64,000 nucleotides of DNA from the NCBI RefSeq assembly GCF_021513255.1, contig NZ_CP090977.1, forward strand, positions 186,001-250,000. The letters run 5' to 3'. Within the stretch, counting starts at the first letter, position 1; every line of letters begins with the position of its first letter. Positions 27,129 through 36,811 of this stretch are shown in pieces. The position numbers and the translations under genes are program-made. The notes beneath the pieces are model-generated. The model did not search any database and was not told the DNA's origin. It was given only the letters and a program-made list of their open reading frames with translations. The DNA is from Planococcus sp. 107-1. GTDB taxonomy: Bacteria > Bacillota > Bacilli > Bacillales_A > Planococcaceae.

Positions 27129-27191
27129 GTTGGGAGTATTTCAGGGAAAGTCGGGAGTATTTCAACAAAACTTGGGAGTAAAATAAAAAAC
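27129..27191 (+). repeat. Three-unit 21-bp intergenic tandem array (GGGAGTATTTCA type)
   Basis: Units at 27129-27149, 27150-27170 and 27171-27191 share the core TGGGAGTATTTCA (the third is degenerate). The period is exactly 21 bases, so in one frame it reads as VGSISGK/VGSISTK/LGSKIKN, although no start or ribosome binding site is present. It lies between coaW and a terminator. Confidence 0.7.
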
Positions 27192-27233
27192 TCGTCTCAG
27201 ACGCCGGATTCCGGCCGAAGAGACGAGTTTTTT
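27185..27233. terminator. Bidirectional terminator between coaW and the nitroreductase gene
   Basis: AAAACTCGTCTC pairs with GAGACGAGTTTT around a GC-rich inner hairpin (GCCGGATTCCGGC), with A and T runs outside. Confidence 0.9.
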
Positions 27234-27792
27234 ATTCGGAAATAATGGTTAGTTTTTCACGGATATCAGTGCGTTCGCGTTTTTCAGGAACATGCTGCGG
27301 ATAGCCGATCATCATCGTAGCGACGATTTTCTCTCCTGGCTGAACACCAATGGAATGGCGGAAAATCGGATTGTAAATCCAGTCATTTGAGCGCCAAATC
27401 ATTCCAATGCCGCGCGCCCAGGCTGCTAATTGGAAGTTTTGCAATAAGGAAGAAATAGCGCCGTAATCTTCATCCCAGCGTCTTTGGCGAGGATCTTCCG
27501 GCATGATCACTACCAGATGCAACGGAATTTCGCGAAAGTACTTCGCTTTATTCAAAACTTTTTGCGGTGTGACCCCATCTTCTTTTGGCATAGCATCGAT
27601 GAAAGCTTGGACGAATTTTTCTTTGCCTTCGCCAGCGTAAAGCTGGAAGCGCCACGGTTCGTTCACTGTATGGTTCGGAGCCCATTTGGCAACGTTTAAC
27701 AACTCGATGATTTCCTCTATATCGATTGGGTCGGATTTGAATTTTTTAATGGTGCGCCGTTCTATGATATTCTGGTCAATAGCATTCATCAT
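27232..27792 (-). CDS. Nitroreductase family FMN oxidoreductase
   Basis: This 186-residue protein has IIERRTIKKFKSDPID at the N-terminus (the RRSxRxF-type FMN phosphate contact), the conserved AKWAPNHTVNEPWRF and the late GEKIVATMMIGYP. It would reduce nitro compounds, quinones or related acceptors with NAD(P)H. The start at 27792 puts AGGAG 7 bases upstream; the first ATG (27810) precedes that site. Confidence 0.87.
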   Translation of the reverse strand: MMNAIDQNIIERRTIKKFKSDPIDIEEIIELLNVAKWAPNHTVNEPWRFQLYAGEGKEKFVQAFIDAMPKEDGVTPQKVLNKAKYFREIPLHLVVIMPEDPRQRRWDEDYGAISSLLQNFQLAAWARGIGMIWRSNDWIYNPIFRHSIGVQPGEKIVATMMIGYPQHVPEKRERTDIREKLTIISE

Positions 27793-27956
27793 CTTCATTC
27801 TCCTCTTCATGTGGTAAAGTCCCTTTCTTTATCAAACCAAAACTTTTGATGAAACGCAATCTAAAAAGAAAATCAAAGCGTAGTAAAACTGTCAAACTCT
27901 CTTCTGCCGAAAAGGATATTTATTGATAAAATGGAGTCACAAGGAGTGGATGAACC

Positions 27957-29354
27957 ATGAAAACGGCTGCAATCATCGGTGGAGGCATTACCGGGCTCTC
28001 CGCTATGCATTATTTGCAAAAGGTAAAACAGCAGCAAAACCTGGATTTGAATCTTGTATTGATTGAAAAAGATGAGTTGCTTGGCGGGAAAATCAAAACG
28101 GCCAAGGATGAGGAATTCATCATGGAAACTGGAGCGGATTCAATCGTAGCACGCCATGCAAGCGTCATGCCGCTTATTGAAGACTTGGGCCTGCAAGAAC
28201 GCGTCGTCTATAATGGAACCGGCATTTCTTATTTGTATGCAAATAATCAATTGCATGCCATTCCAGCAGATTCTGTATTTGGGATTCCGATGAACAAAGA
28301 AGCGTTATTCAGTTCTACGCTTGTTTCAGAGGAAGGGAAGCGAGAAGCCCTTAAGGATTTTGAAACAGTCAATGAAACTTTTACGAAAAACAGTTCCATT
28401 GGTGAATTTTTGGAAGCTTTTCTTGGAAAAGAACTGGTCGAAAACCAGATCGCACCGGTTTTATCCGGCGTTTACTCCGGGAATCTATACGAATTGACAT
28501 TGGCGACGACTTTGCCGTATTTAGTCGATTACAAGAATAAGTATGGCAGCATCATCAAAGGATTCGAAGCGAATGCTGCCCATTTCAAAGGAACGGCGAA
28601 TAAGAAATTCATCTCGTTTGACGAAGGGATGTCTGTATTGACCGACCGTTTAGAAGAAACGCTTGAAGATGCAGCAATCGTGAAAGGTGTTCAGACGGAG
28701 AAAGTGGAAAAAACACAAGCCGGCTATGAAATCAAAACCAGCAATGGCGAAACGATAAACGCTGATTATGTTGTGCTTGCAACGCCTCACCGGGCAGCCC
28801 AAAAAATGTTGAACCTTCCGGAATTAGACGAGGAGTTTGATCAACTTCTAACTTCTTCACTCGTTAGTATTTATCTTGGATTTGATTTGCCTGATGCGGA
28901 TCTTCCGGCGGACGGCACCGGATTTATCGTCTCCCAGAAAAGTGATCTTCTGTGCAATGCTTGCACATGGACGAGCCGGAAATGGGCGCATACTTCACGA
29001 AAAGACAATTTACTTGTTCGCCTGTTTTATAAAAGTTCGAACCCTTCCTATGCCCAGTTGAAGGACTTAACAGAAACAGAATTGACTGAAGTGGCTTTGT
29101 CGGATATTCAGAAAAGTTTAGGGATTGATGCAAAGCCTGTGTCAGTCGAAGTGACTGGCTGGAAGAACTTAATGCCGAATTACACGATGCAGCATAAAAC
29201 AGCTGTCTCTGCTTTAGAAGATAAAATGGCGAAACTTGTGCCGAATGTAAAGCTTGCTGGTGCTTCTTTTTATGGTGTCGGCATTGGCGCGTGCATTCAG
29301 AATGGCAAAGATTTAGCCGAAGAAATTGCAGAAAGTATACTAGGGGAAAAATAA
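27957..29354 (+). CDS. hemY: Coproporphyrinogen III oxidase (HemY/CgoX)
   Basis: This 465-residue FAD enzyme has AIIGGGITGLSAMHYL at the N-terminus, EKDELLGGKIKT as the second FAD contact, METGADSIVARH, and the C-terminal VKLAGASFYGVGIGACIQNG. In Gram-positive bacteria this enzyme oxidises coproporphyrinogen III to coproporphyrin III in the coproporphyrin-dependent haem pathway. It stands alone here, without hemE or hemH. The catalase gene, which needs haem, is its neighbour on the other strand. Confidence 0.9.
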   Translation: MKTAAIIGGGITGLSAMHYLQKVKQQQNLDLNLVLIEKDELLGGKIKTAKDEEFIMETGADSIVARHASVMPLIEDLGLQERVVYNGTGISYLYANNQLHAIPADSVFGIPMNKEALFSSTLVSEEGKREALKDFETVNETFTKNSSIGEFLEAFLGKELVENQIAPVLSGVYSGNLYELTLATTLPYLVDYKNKYGSIIKGFEANAAHFKGTANKKFISFDEGMSVLTDRLEETLEDAAIVKGVQTEKVEKTQAGYEIKTSNGETINADYVVLATPHRAAQKMLNLPELDEEFDQLLTSSLVSIYLGFDLPDADLPADGTGFIVSQKSDLLCNACTWTSRKWAHTSRKDNLLVRLFYKSSNPSYAQLKDLTETELTEVALSDIQKSLGIDAKPVSVEVTGWKNLMPNYTMQHKTAVSALEDKMAKLVPNVKLAGASFYGVGIGACIQNGKDLAEEIAESILGEK

Positions 29355-29397
29355 GGAAAGCAGGAGAGCAGCCGATCAGGCAGCTTTCCTGTTTTTT
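29354..29397 (+). terminator. Terminator of hemY
   Basis: AGGAAAGC / GCTTTCCT stem followed by G and T6. Confidence 0.75.
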
Positions 29398-29401
29398 GAT
29401 T

Positions 29402-29464
29402 TACGAGCGACTTTCGAACGGATACGAGCGACTCTCCGAGAAATACGAGCAAGTTGCAAAAAGT
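29402..29464 (+). repeat. Three-unit 21-bp intergenic tandem array (TACGAGCGACT type)
   Basis: TACGAGCGACT recurs at 29402 and 29423, with a third degenerate TACGAGCAAGT at 29444. The period is 21 bases, giving YERLSNG/YERLSEK/YEQVAKS if read in frame, but there is no start codon or ribosome binding site of its own. It lies between the terminators of hemY and katA. Confidence 0.7.
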
Positions 29465-29465
29465 C

Positions 29466-29500
29466 CAAAAAAAAGCAGCCACCCTTTAAAAAGGATGGCC
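29466..29500 (-). terminator. Terminator of katA
   Basis: On the - strand GCCATCC / GGGTGGC stem, then TGC and a T8 run. Confidence 0.8.
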
Positions 29501-29512
29501 GTAAAATAGGTT

Positions 29513-30979
29513 TTAGTTTGTTTCAGTAAGACCTGGAACTGGAAGTCCAAGACCTTCTGCAACACGTGTTCCAAATTCAGGATCCGCTTTGTACAAGTGG
29601 CCGATTTGGCGAAGTTTGATATCTTCTTTGTCGACTGCGCTCAAGCCGCCAACGAAAGTAGCAACAAGGCGTTCTTGCTCTTCCGGAGTTTGCAGGCGGT
29701 ATAAGTCGCCCGGCTGTGTGTAATGGTCTTCCTGGAAGTAAGGAACAGAATCAGTCATGCCGTTAACTTCAAGCGGAGCTGGTTTCGCAGCTGCTGTTTC
29801 AGTTGGTCCGCCGTAGCTGTTTGGCTCGTAATAAACTGAACCGCCGCCGTTGTTGCCAAAGTTCATTTGGCCGTCGCGCTGGTAGTTGTTTACTTGGTTT
29901 TTCGCAGCATTGATCGGAAGCATTTGATGGTTAGCGCCTACGCGGTAACGGTGTGCATCGTGGTATGCGAACAAACGGCCTTGCAGCATTTTGTCCGGTG
30001 ATACGTCAATACCAGGAACCAATGTGCCAGGTGAGAATGTTGCTTGCTCAACTTCAGCAAAATAGTTTTCCGGGTTGCGGTTAAGCACCATGCGTCCAAC
30101 TTCGATTAACGGGTAGTCTTTATGGGACCAAGTTTTCGTTACATCGAATGGGTCGAAGCGGTACGTGTTCGCATCTTCCAATGGCATGATTTGAACGTAC
30201 ATTTTCCAAGCTGGGAAGTCGCCTTCTTCGATTGCGTTGAACAGATCTTCTGTGTGGAAGTCTGGGTTTTCACCGGCAATTTTATCTGCTACTTCTTGTG
30301 TGATGTTTTTGATGCCTTGTTCAGTCAGGAAGTGGTATTTCACCCAGTGGGATACGCCTTCAGCGTTTGTCCATTTGAATGTATGGCTTCCGAAACCGTG
30401 CATATGGCGAAGTGTTGCAGGGATCCCGCGGTCACCCATCAAGTAAGTTACTTGGTGCAACGATTCTGGAGATAACGACCAGAAGTCCCACACAGCGTTA
30501 GGGTTTTTCAAGTGTGTGCGTGGATCGCGTTTTTGTGTATGGATGAAGTCAGGGAATTTGATCGCATCTTGGATAAAGAAGATCGGCGTGTTGTTTCCGA
30601 CTAGATCGTAGTTTCCTTCTTCTGTATAGAATTTCAAAGCGAAGCCGCGTGGGTCGCGAACGGTATCAGCAGATCCAAGTTCTCCAGCTACTGTAGAGAA
30701 ACGTGCGAACATATCTGTACGTTTGCCGACTTCAGAAAGAAAAGCAGCTTTCGTATATTTTGTAACATCTTGAGTTACTTCAAAGTATCCGTGAGCGCCG
30801 GCGCCTTTAGCATGAACTACACGCTCAGGTACACGTTCACGGTTAAAATGCGCTAATTTTTCAAGAAGATGAACATCTTGAAGCAATACTGGTCCGCGTT
30901 GGCCAGCTGTCTGTGAGTTCTGGTTGTCGCCAACTGGAGCTCCCCAGCTAGTCGTTAGAGTTCTTTTATCTGTACTCAT
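29513..30979 (-). CDS. katA: Catalase (haem, clade 3-like)
   Basis: This 488-residue monofunctional catalase has the active-site His in [13 protein letters not shown], Asn in [14 protein letters not shown] and the haem-ligand Tyr in [12 protein letters not shown]. It breaks down hydrogen peroxide in the cytoplasm. A near-perfect PerR box lies just upstream of its promoter, so peroxide induction is expected as for B. subtilis KatA. Length is typical of small-subunit catalases. Confidence 0.95.
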   Translation of the reverse strand: MSTDKRTLTTSWGAPVGDNQNSQTAGQRGPVLLQDVHLLEKLAHFNRERVPERVVHAKGAGAHGYFEVTQDVTKYTKAAFLSEVGKRTDMFARFSTVAGELGSADTVRDPRGFALKFYTEEGNYDLVGNNTPIFFIQDAIKFPDFIHTQKRDPRTHLKNPNAVWDFWSLSPESLHQVTYLMGDRGIPATLRHMHGFGSHTFKWTNAEGVSHWVKYHFLTEQGIKNITQEVADKIAGENPDFHTEDLFNAIEEGDFPAWKMYVQIMPLEDANTYRFDPFDVTKTWSHKDYPLIEVGRMVLNRNPENYFAEVEQATFSPGTLVPGIDVSPDKMLQGRLFAYHDAHRYRVGANHQMLPINAAKNQVNNYQRDGQMNFGNNGGGSVYYEPNSYGGPTETAAAKPAPLEVNGMTDSVPYFQEDHYTQPGDLYRLQTPEEQERLVATFVGGLSAVDKEDIKLRQIGHLYKADPEFGTRVAEGLGLPVPGLTETN

Positions 30980-31026
30980 GTTTCGAACACCTCATTCTCA
31001 TTATTATGTAAAACACTACAAAACCA

Positions 31027-31054
31027 ATAATAACATTTTTTAAATTAAAATCAA
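31027..31054 (-). promoter_or_regulatory. Promoter of katA
   Basis: On the - strand TTGATT (31054-31049), a 16-base spacer and TATTAT (31032-31027). Confidence 0.5.
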
Positions 31055-31061
31055 ACCTTAA

Positions 31062-31076
31062 TAATAATGATTATAA
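31062..31076 (-). promoter_or_regulatory. PerR box upstream of katA
   Basis: On the - strand TTATAATCATTATTA matches the PerR consensus TTATAATnATTATAA at 13 of 14 positions, just upstream of the -35 element. Confidence 0.75.
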
Positions 31077-31508
31077 ATAAAATAGAATTAACACTATTTC
31101 AATTGAACGGAATTGAAAAAATCTCACCAGTTTCTCAATTACAAATACGCATTAGACGAATCCATATACTTATTTGAACAATCGTTTGAAAATTAAACGA
31201 AAAGGTAAAAATCCGTTGCATTTCAAAATGAAAGAAGATAAGATTTATTTTAAGGTAAGAATTTTCTGACAATATAACTGGTTTATAGTGTTGAAGCCCC
31301 GATTAATTGCATTAAAATGAAAGCCCTTACAAAGAGCCTTTTTTAATAAGGGAAAACCTGTTTGTTCAAAAGAAGAAATGAACCACTAGTGAGTTGCCTA
31401 ATTAGAGAAAGAAAAAGTGCAGTTAGAGGCAGAGTTTATGGAAGAATCGGGTGGAACAGGAACAAAATCATTTTGTAAAAACAGGAAATTCGAAAGGGGA
31501 ATAATGAA
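31077..31508. other. AT-rich intergenic region before the thiolase gene
   Basis: About 430 bases with no supported gene. It contains an imperfect CCCTTAC...ATAAGGG inverted repeat (about 31324-31352), which might be a decayed hairpin, and presumably the promoter of the acyl-CoA operon, which could not be pinned down. Confidence 0.5.
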
Positions 31509-32690
31509 ATGGAGAATGTGTATTTAGTGGATGGAGCGAGAACGGCATTTACAGCATTTGGCGGATCTTTTGCCAATGTGGAAGCAACGGAACTTGGAAC
31601 AGCAACTGCGATTGAAGCGTTAAAACGTTCGAACGTCAAAGCGGAAGATATCGACCATGTCATTTATGGAAACGTCATTCATTCCAGTTTGAACGCGGCC
31701 TATTTAGCAAGGCATATTGGGTTGAAAGCAGGAGTGCCGAAAGAAGTGCCGGCTCTTACATTAAACCGCCTTTGCGGTTCGGGGGCGCAGGCTGTTGTTT
31801 CAGCGGCGCAGCATATTTTGCTTGGAGAAGCGGATCTAGTGCTAGCGGGCGGTGCAGAAAATATGTCGATGTCGCCTTACTCGAATTTCAAGCAGCGTTT
31901 CAATGGATCTAAGATGGGCAATATGCAATTCGAAGATATGTTGACCGCCACGTTGACCGATCAATACACCGGCAATGGCATGGGAATGACAGCAGAGAAA
32001 CTGGCTGAGCAGTATTCGATTTCACGCGAAGAGCAAGATGCGTATGCCGTAGAGTCGAACCGGAAAGCCGCCGAAGCCTCCACGAATGGCGTATTTGGCG
32101 AAGAGATTATCGGTGTTGAAGTAAAAACAAGAAAAGGCACCGCGCTCATTGATAAAGATGAACATATCAAACCGGACGCCAACGTCGAAAAACTCTCGAC
32201 ACTGCGCCCTTCATTTAAAAAAGATGGTACAGTGACAGCCGGAAATGCATCCGGCATCAATGACGGCGCGGCGTCAGTCGTAGTAGCTGGCCAAGCGGCC
32301 GTCGACAAGCACGGTTTGAAACCGATTGCCCGAATCGTTTCTTGGGGAGTTGCAGGAGTCGATCCGACGGTTATGGGAATCGGACCGGTGCCAGCGATTA
32401 AACAAGCCTTATCACGTGCAAATTTGTCGTTGGAAGATATTGACCTCATTGAAGTGAACGAAGCATTCGCTGCGCAGTATCTAGCTGTAGAAAAAGAATT
32501 AGGGCTCGACCGTGCTAAAGTGAACGTCCACGGCGGTGCTATTGCACTTGGGCACCCGGTAGGAGCTAGCGGCACCCGGGTCTTGCTCTCAGCAGCATAT
32601 GAACTGAAGCGCCGCGGAGGCAAATATGCGGTCGCGAGCCTATGCATTGGTGGCGGTCAAGGGATTGCGGTGGTGATTGAACGTGCTTAA
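31509..32690 (+). CDS. Acetyl-CoA acetyltransferase/thiolase
   Basis: This 393-residue thiolase has the acyl-enzyme cysteine in LNRLCGSGAQ (about residue 88), VNEAFAAQ, GGAIALGHPVGASG and the second catalytic cysteine in SLCIGGGQG. It either cleaves 3-ketoacyl-CoA or condenses two acetyl-CoA. Genes for an enoyl-CoA hydratase, an acyl-CoA synthetase and a thioesterase downstream favour degradation. AAAGGGGA precedes the ATG. It overlaps the next gene by 14 bases. Confidence 0.92.
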   Translation: MENVYLVDGARTAFTAFGGSFANVEATELGTATAIEALKRSNVKAEDIDHVIYGNVIHSSLNAAYLARHIGLKAGVPKEVPALTLNRLCGSGAQAVVSAAQHILLGEADLVLAGGAENMSMSPYSNFKQRFNGSKMGNMQFEDMLTATLTDQYTGNGMGMTAEKLAEQYSISREEQDAYAVESNRKAAEASTNGVFGEEIIGVEVKTRKGTALIDKDEHIKPDANVEKLSTLRPSFKKDGTVTAGNASGINDGAASVVVAGQAAVDKHGLKPIARIVSWGVAGVDPTVMGIGPVPAIKQALSRANLSLEDIDLIEVNEAFAAQYLAVEKELGLDRAKVNVHGGAIALGHPVGASGTRVLLSAAYELKRRGGKYAVASLCIGGGQGIAVVIERA

Positions 32691-33585
32691 ATTGCCCGTT
32701 ATCGTCTCTCCGATGTTTCTCGTCTCTACGCCTAAAATGGTCATCGAATCCAGCAATGCAGGTGTCATCGGGTCATTTCCTTTATTGAATGCCCGGCCGA
32801 TTGAGCAATGCGCCGCTTGGCTGGAAGAAGTAAAGACTGCACTCGGTGATAAGCCGTGGGCTGTCAATTTCATCTGCCATAGGGGTTCGAATAAACGCTA
32901 TGAGGAAGATTTGGAAATGATCCGGCGCTATGAGCCGCCCATCGTCATTACGTCGCTCGGTTCGCCATCTGATGTGATTGAAATCGTCCACGCTTATGGG
33001 GGACTAATCTATTCGGATGTCGCGAATGTCCGGCATGCGAAAAAAGCGGCAGCAAGCGGAGTCGATGGCTTGGTTCTAGTGAGTGCAGGGGCTGGCGGCC
33101 ACGGGGGAACGTTAAATCCTTTTGCTTTCATTGCTGCAGTAAAAGCCTTTTATAAAGGGACCATTATCTTATCCGGATCTCTTTCGACCGGGGCGGATGT
33201 CGCGGCTGCTAAAATGATGGGGGCTGACTATGCGTACATGGGCACCCGCTTTTTAGCAGCCGAAGAAAGCAATGCCCCGGAAGATTACAAGCAGATGGTC
33301 ATTGACTCTTCGATTGAAGATATCCTGTATACCGATTCGTTTAGCGGGGTGCCTGTGAATGTGCTCATCCCGAGCTTGATCAAACAAGGAATCGATCCGA
33401 AAACCTTGAAGCCGAAAGAGGAGATTGATCTGTCGCATTTAGTCAATGCAAAAGCGTGGCGTGATATCTGGTCTGCTGGCCACGGCGTAACTACCATTAC
33501 GAAACGGGAGACGACTAAAGAGATTGTTGAAACCTTGATTGCCGAGTATGAGGAAGGAGTGGCTAAACTTGTACGAAACGATTAA
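32677..33585 (+). CDS. Nitronate monooxygenase-like FMN protein
   Basis: This 302-residue TIM-barrel protein has SPMFLVSTPKMVIESSNAG at the N-terminus, VLVSAGAGGHGG (FMN loop), LSGSLSTGADV and YMGTRFLAAEES, the 2-nitropropane dioxygenase/nitronate monooxygenase pattern. In acyl-CoA clusters such proteins may act as FMN-dependent enoyl reductases instead, as in FabK-like relatives. The start is TTG at 32677 (or GTG at 32683), inside the thiolase gene. It overlaps the next gene by 17 bases. Confidence 0.85.
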   Translation: MNVLKLPVIVSPMFLVSTPKMVIESSNAGVIGSFPLLNARPIEQCAAWLEEVKTALGDKPWAVNFICHRGSNKRYEEDLEMIRRYEPPIVITSLGSPSDVIEIVHAYGGLIYSDVANVRHAKKAAASGVDGLVLVSAGAGGHGGTLNPFAFIAAVKAFYKGTIILSGSLSTGADVAAAKMMGADYAYMGTRFLAAEESNAPEDYKQMVIDSSIEDILYTDSFSGVPVNVLIPSLIKQGIDPKTLKPKEEIDLSHLVNAKAWRDIWSAGHGVTTITKRETTKEIVETLIAEYEEGVAKLVRND

Positions 33586-34376
33586 AACGGAACTGAAGGA
33601 AGGCATTTTAACGCTCACGTTAAACCGTCCGGATCAAATGAACGCATATACGGAAAAAATGAATGAAGAGCTTCTGGATTTTTATAAAAATGTAAACAGT
33701 GATGACGCAGTCCGTGTCATTGTGGTGACCGGAAGCGGCCGGGCATTTTGTGCAGGCATGGATTTATCCGAAGGAGGCTCGACATTTTCTTCCGAGCAGC
33801 CTGCTGAAGATTACCGGGATCTGGGCGGACAGGTGAGCTTGCAGGTCTATGAAGTGAACAAGCCGATCATCGCTGCCATCAACGGACCAGCTGTCGGCAT
33901 CGGGATGACGATGACTTTGCCGATGGATATCCGGATTGTGAAAAAAGATGCGAAAATCGGCTTTGTGTTCGGACGGCGGGATCGGCCCGGAAGCCAGTTC
34001 AGGTTGGTTCTTGCCGCGGCTTGTCGGCATCGGGAAAGCGTTGGAATGGACGTTGACTGGCCGGTACATCCCGACCGGCGAAGCCGTCAGCAGCGGACTG
34101 GTTCAATATGAATCAGATGAGCCGCTTGCAAAAGCTTATGAAATTGCACGCGAGATTGTCGAGAACACTGCTGCCACTTCGAATAGTTTTACACGGCAGC
34201 TTCTCTGGAAGATGCTGGGGCAAGACCATCCGGAAGCTTCCCATTTAATTGAATCGAAATTTCTGCACTGGGCGGGGCAAAATGCAGATGCCAACGAAGG
34301 CATCCAGTCGTTCGTTGAAAAACGTCCAGCTGAGTTTCCAATGAAATCAAGCCAGTTGCCCGAGTTTTTTAAATGA
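33569..34376 (+). pseudogene. Enoyl-CoA hydratase/isomerase, frame broken near 33978
   Basis: This crotonase-fold protein of about 269 residues has GRAFCAGMDLSEGG (first oxyanion loop) and AINGPAVGIGMTMTL (second). The frame breaks after FVFGRR; the C-terminal frame gives GIGPEASSGWFLPRLVG. The family motif RRGI-x-PEA needs five Gs where three are seen at 33978-33980, so two Gs are probably missing. It hydrates trans-2-enoyl-CoA or shifts its double bond. TTG 33569 is the start, since AGGAAGGAGTGG lies about 9 bases before it. Confidence 0.87.
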
Positions 34377-34378
34377 AG

Positions 34379-34421
34379 AAAAGGAGTGGCCCCGAATTAG
34401 CTTGGGATCACTCCTTTTTCT
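34379..34421. terminator. Terminator of the acyl-CoA operon, bidirectional
   Basis: AAAAGGAGTG pairs with CACTCCTTTT; flanking A/T runs let it serve the - strand gene too. Confidence 0.82.
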
Positions 34422-34425
34422 TTTA

Positions 34426-35010
34426 TTACACTTTCGTGTTGATGTATTTATAGATGCTTTGGAAATCAGCGGGGATGTTCGCAGCATTCTTCATAACATC
34501 GGCATACCAGGTGTCCAATTGAGCCAGTTCATCGGTGCTTAGGCTTTTCTCGTTCGCCGCCTTATCGACAAAGCTATTGATGCCGTTCACCCGGTTTTGG
34601 AAATGCGGGATGTGCTGGCGAAAACGATCGGCGATTGTCGGATTGAACAGCATGCCGAGATGAATAATCCCGTTATTAATGTACTCTTCCGCATACAAAG
34701 CCGCTCCTGCTGCTGCTAATTGATCAGCGAGCTCAGGCTTTTCCGTTTTTTCCACGGTATGCGGCACTAATTTTTTTACAGTGGCAAGAATGGCCAGCAA
34801 TTCTTGCTGCTGTTCTTTGGACAAGCCGTTTTTTGTGTCGAAGTGTTGGAAAACCTCGCTGGCTTTATCCAGCAATGATGGCAGGCTATCGATTTCAAGC
34901 GTTTCAGGTACAGTCCCGAGCATGCTTTTCACTTTTCCGTAGACGAATAAACGCTGAAGATACCCATAAAGCAAAACGATGCCGTTGTATTGAATTTCTA
35001 AGGGATTCAT
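34426..35010 (-). CDS. Hypothetical helical protein, 194 residues
   Basis: Not recognised. The protein appears all-helical and soluble (MNPLEIQYNGIVLLYGYLQ..., LLDKASEVFQHFDTKNGLS, AAAGAALYAEEYINNG), without a signal peptide or transmembrane segment. GGAGG lies 8 bases before ATG 35010, so the gene is real; a TTG at 35025 overlaps that site. It sits on the opposite strand between the two halves of an acyl-CoA gene cluster, with no sign that it belongs to that pathway. Confidence 0.7.
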   Translation of the reverse strand: MNPLEIQYNGIVLLYGYLQRLFVYGKVKSMLGTVPETLEIDSLPSLLDKASEVFQHFDTKNGLSKEQQQELLAILATVKKLVPHTVEKTEKPELADQLAAAGAALYAEEYINNGIIHLGMLFNPTIADRFRQHIPHFQNRVNGINSFVDKAANEKSLSTDELAQLDTWYADVMKNAANIPADFQSIYKYINTKV

Positions 35011-35182
35011 TTTTATAGCCTCCAATCTGTTTTATCTTTACCCATTATACCGATTCTTAAAAAGTTAAGACAAATCGCTTAAATTTTCTGAAAAGTTATT
35101 GCGTTGTTTCCATAAATCTGACATCATTATAGGTAGAAACAAAATGAATAGCTGTTCATAAAAAGGCGAAGGGGTTGGGGAA

Positions 35183-36744
35183 ATGTATGCAACGCTCGGC
35201 AGAATTTTTGATCAGACAGTGAGTAAATTACCGGACAAAGAAGCGATTGTGGATTTGCGAAGAGGCTATCGATGGACGTACCTTCAGTGGGATGAAGAAG
35301 TAAACCGCTTAGCCCATGCCTTAACAGCAGCGGGTGTCGAAAAAGGGGATCGTGTTTCAACCTATCTTTTTAATAATATTGAACTGCCGACTGCCATGTT
35401 TGCTTGCGCCAAAATTGGTGCGATATTCAATCCGATTAATTTCCGTTTGAAGTCTGAAGAACTTGCTTACATTTTAACTGACGCCAGCCCTAAGATTGTT
35501 TTATTCGAAGAAGCCTTAAAAGAACCGGTAGCTGCCATCCAAGCGGATTTCCCGAATATCGGCTTCTGGTTCATCGATGCAGAAACGCCTGATTATGCGA
35601 AGAATTATAACGAAGTCACTCAGGCTTCTCCGTCGGAAAAACCGGTTGTGGAAGTTGAGGAAACGGACACTTACGCCATTATGTATACGAGCGGTACGAC
35701 GGGACGGCCAAAAGGCGTGATCCACCGCCACCGCGACATGGCCGAACAGAGTTTGGTATGCATCGCATTATTGAAATATACACCGAAAGACATCGGTTTG
35801 GTCGCTGCGCCGATGTTCCATTGTGCGGAATTGCATTGCAACATCATTCCACGTGTCCAGTCAGGTGCATCCAGCATCATCATGCATCAATTCCATCCGG
35901 CCGTTGCATTGGACATCATTAAAAAAGAAGGCATCACCGTGATGTTTGCGGTGCCGACCATGTGGAGCATGATGGCGCAATTGGAAGGGGCGGCTTCTAA
36001 AGTCGACACATTGAGATGCGGATTATACGGCGCAGCTCCGATGGCGCCGGTCCTTGTCAAACAAGTAAAAGAAGTGCTCCGCATCGATTTGATCCAAGCT
36101 TATGGCCAAACTGAAATGGGGCCAGCCATTACGTTTCTTGCAGAAGATGAGCAGCTGACGAAAGCCGGTTCTGCCGGGCGGGCTGCCTACAACCATGAAA
36201 TCCGGATTGTCCAGCCAAATGAAAACGGCCCATCAGAACCCGATGACATTTTAAAGCCTGGCGAAGTTGGAGAAATCATCGTTAAAGGCCCTTCCATGAT
36301 GGTCGGGTATTTTAACCGGCCGGATGCAACAGAAAAAGCGCTGTATAAAGGCTGGTATCACTCAAGCGATCTTGGATTCATGGATGAAGACGGCTATTTG
36401 TATGTGGCTGACCGTGTCGATGATATGATTATCAGCGGCGGTGAAAATATCTATCCGCGGAAGTTGAAGATGTCCTCCATGGACACGAAGCGGTGATGGA
36501 TGTAGCGGTTCTTGGCATGCCGGATGAAAAATGGGGAGAATCGGTGCTAGCATTCATCGTTTCAAAAGACCCTTCTTTAACAGCGGAAGCGTTAGAAGAA
36601 TTTTGTATAAAAAATGAAAACTTGGCACGCTTTAAGCGTCCGAGACATTATCGTTTTGTGGACGAACTGCCGCGGAATGCCAGCGGGAAAATTCAAAAAT
36701 TCCTTTTGCGCGAACAAAAAATAGAGAGCGGTTCCAATTCCTAG
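35183..36744 (+). pseudogene. Acyl-CoA synthetase (AMP-forming), frame broken near 36460
   Basis: This adenylate-forming enzyme of about 521 residues has the P-loop YTSGTTGRPKG, the YGQTEMGP motif and YHSSDLGFMDEDGYLYV in the hinge region. The frame ends after GGENIYPR; one more G at CCGCGG near 36460 restores the universal GGENIYPREVE. The C-terminal part with the catalytic lysine (RNASGKIQKF) is in the second frame. It activates a carboxylic acid with ATP and CoA. Substrate unknown, with a fatty or aromatic acid likely from the neighbours. Confidence 0.9.
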
Positions 36745-36811
36745 CGACAGCATGCAAGCTTTTGCGTTTCTAGGAAATGAGTTTGATTGAAGAGAAGGGA
36801 AGTTGTAGTTG

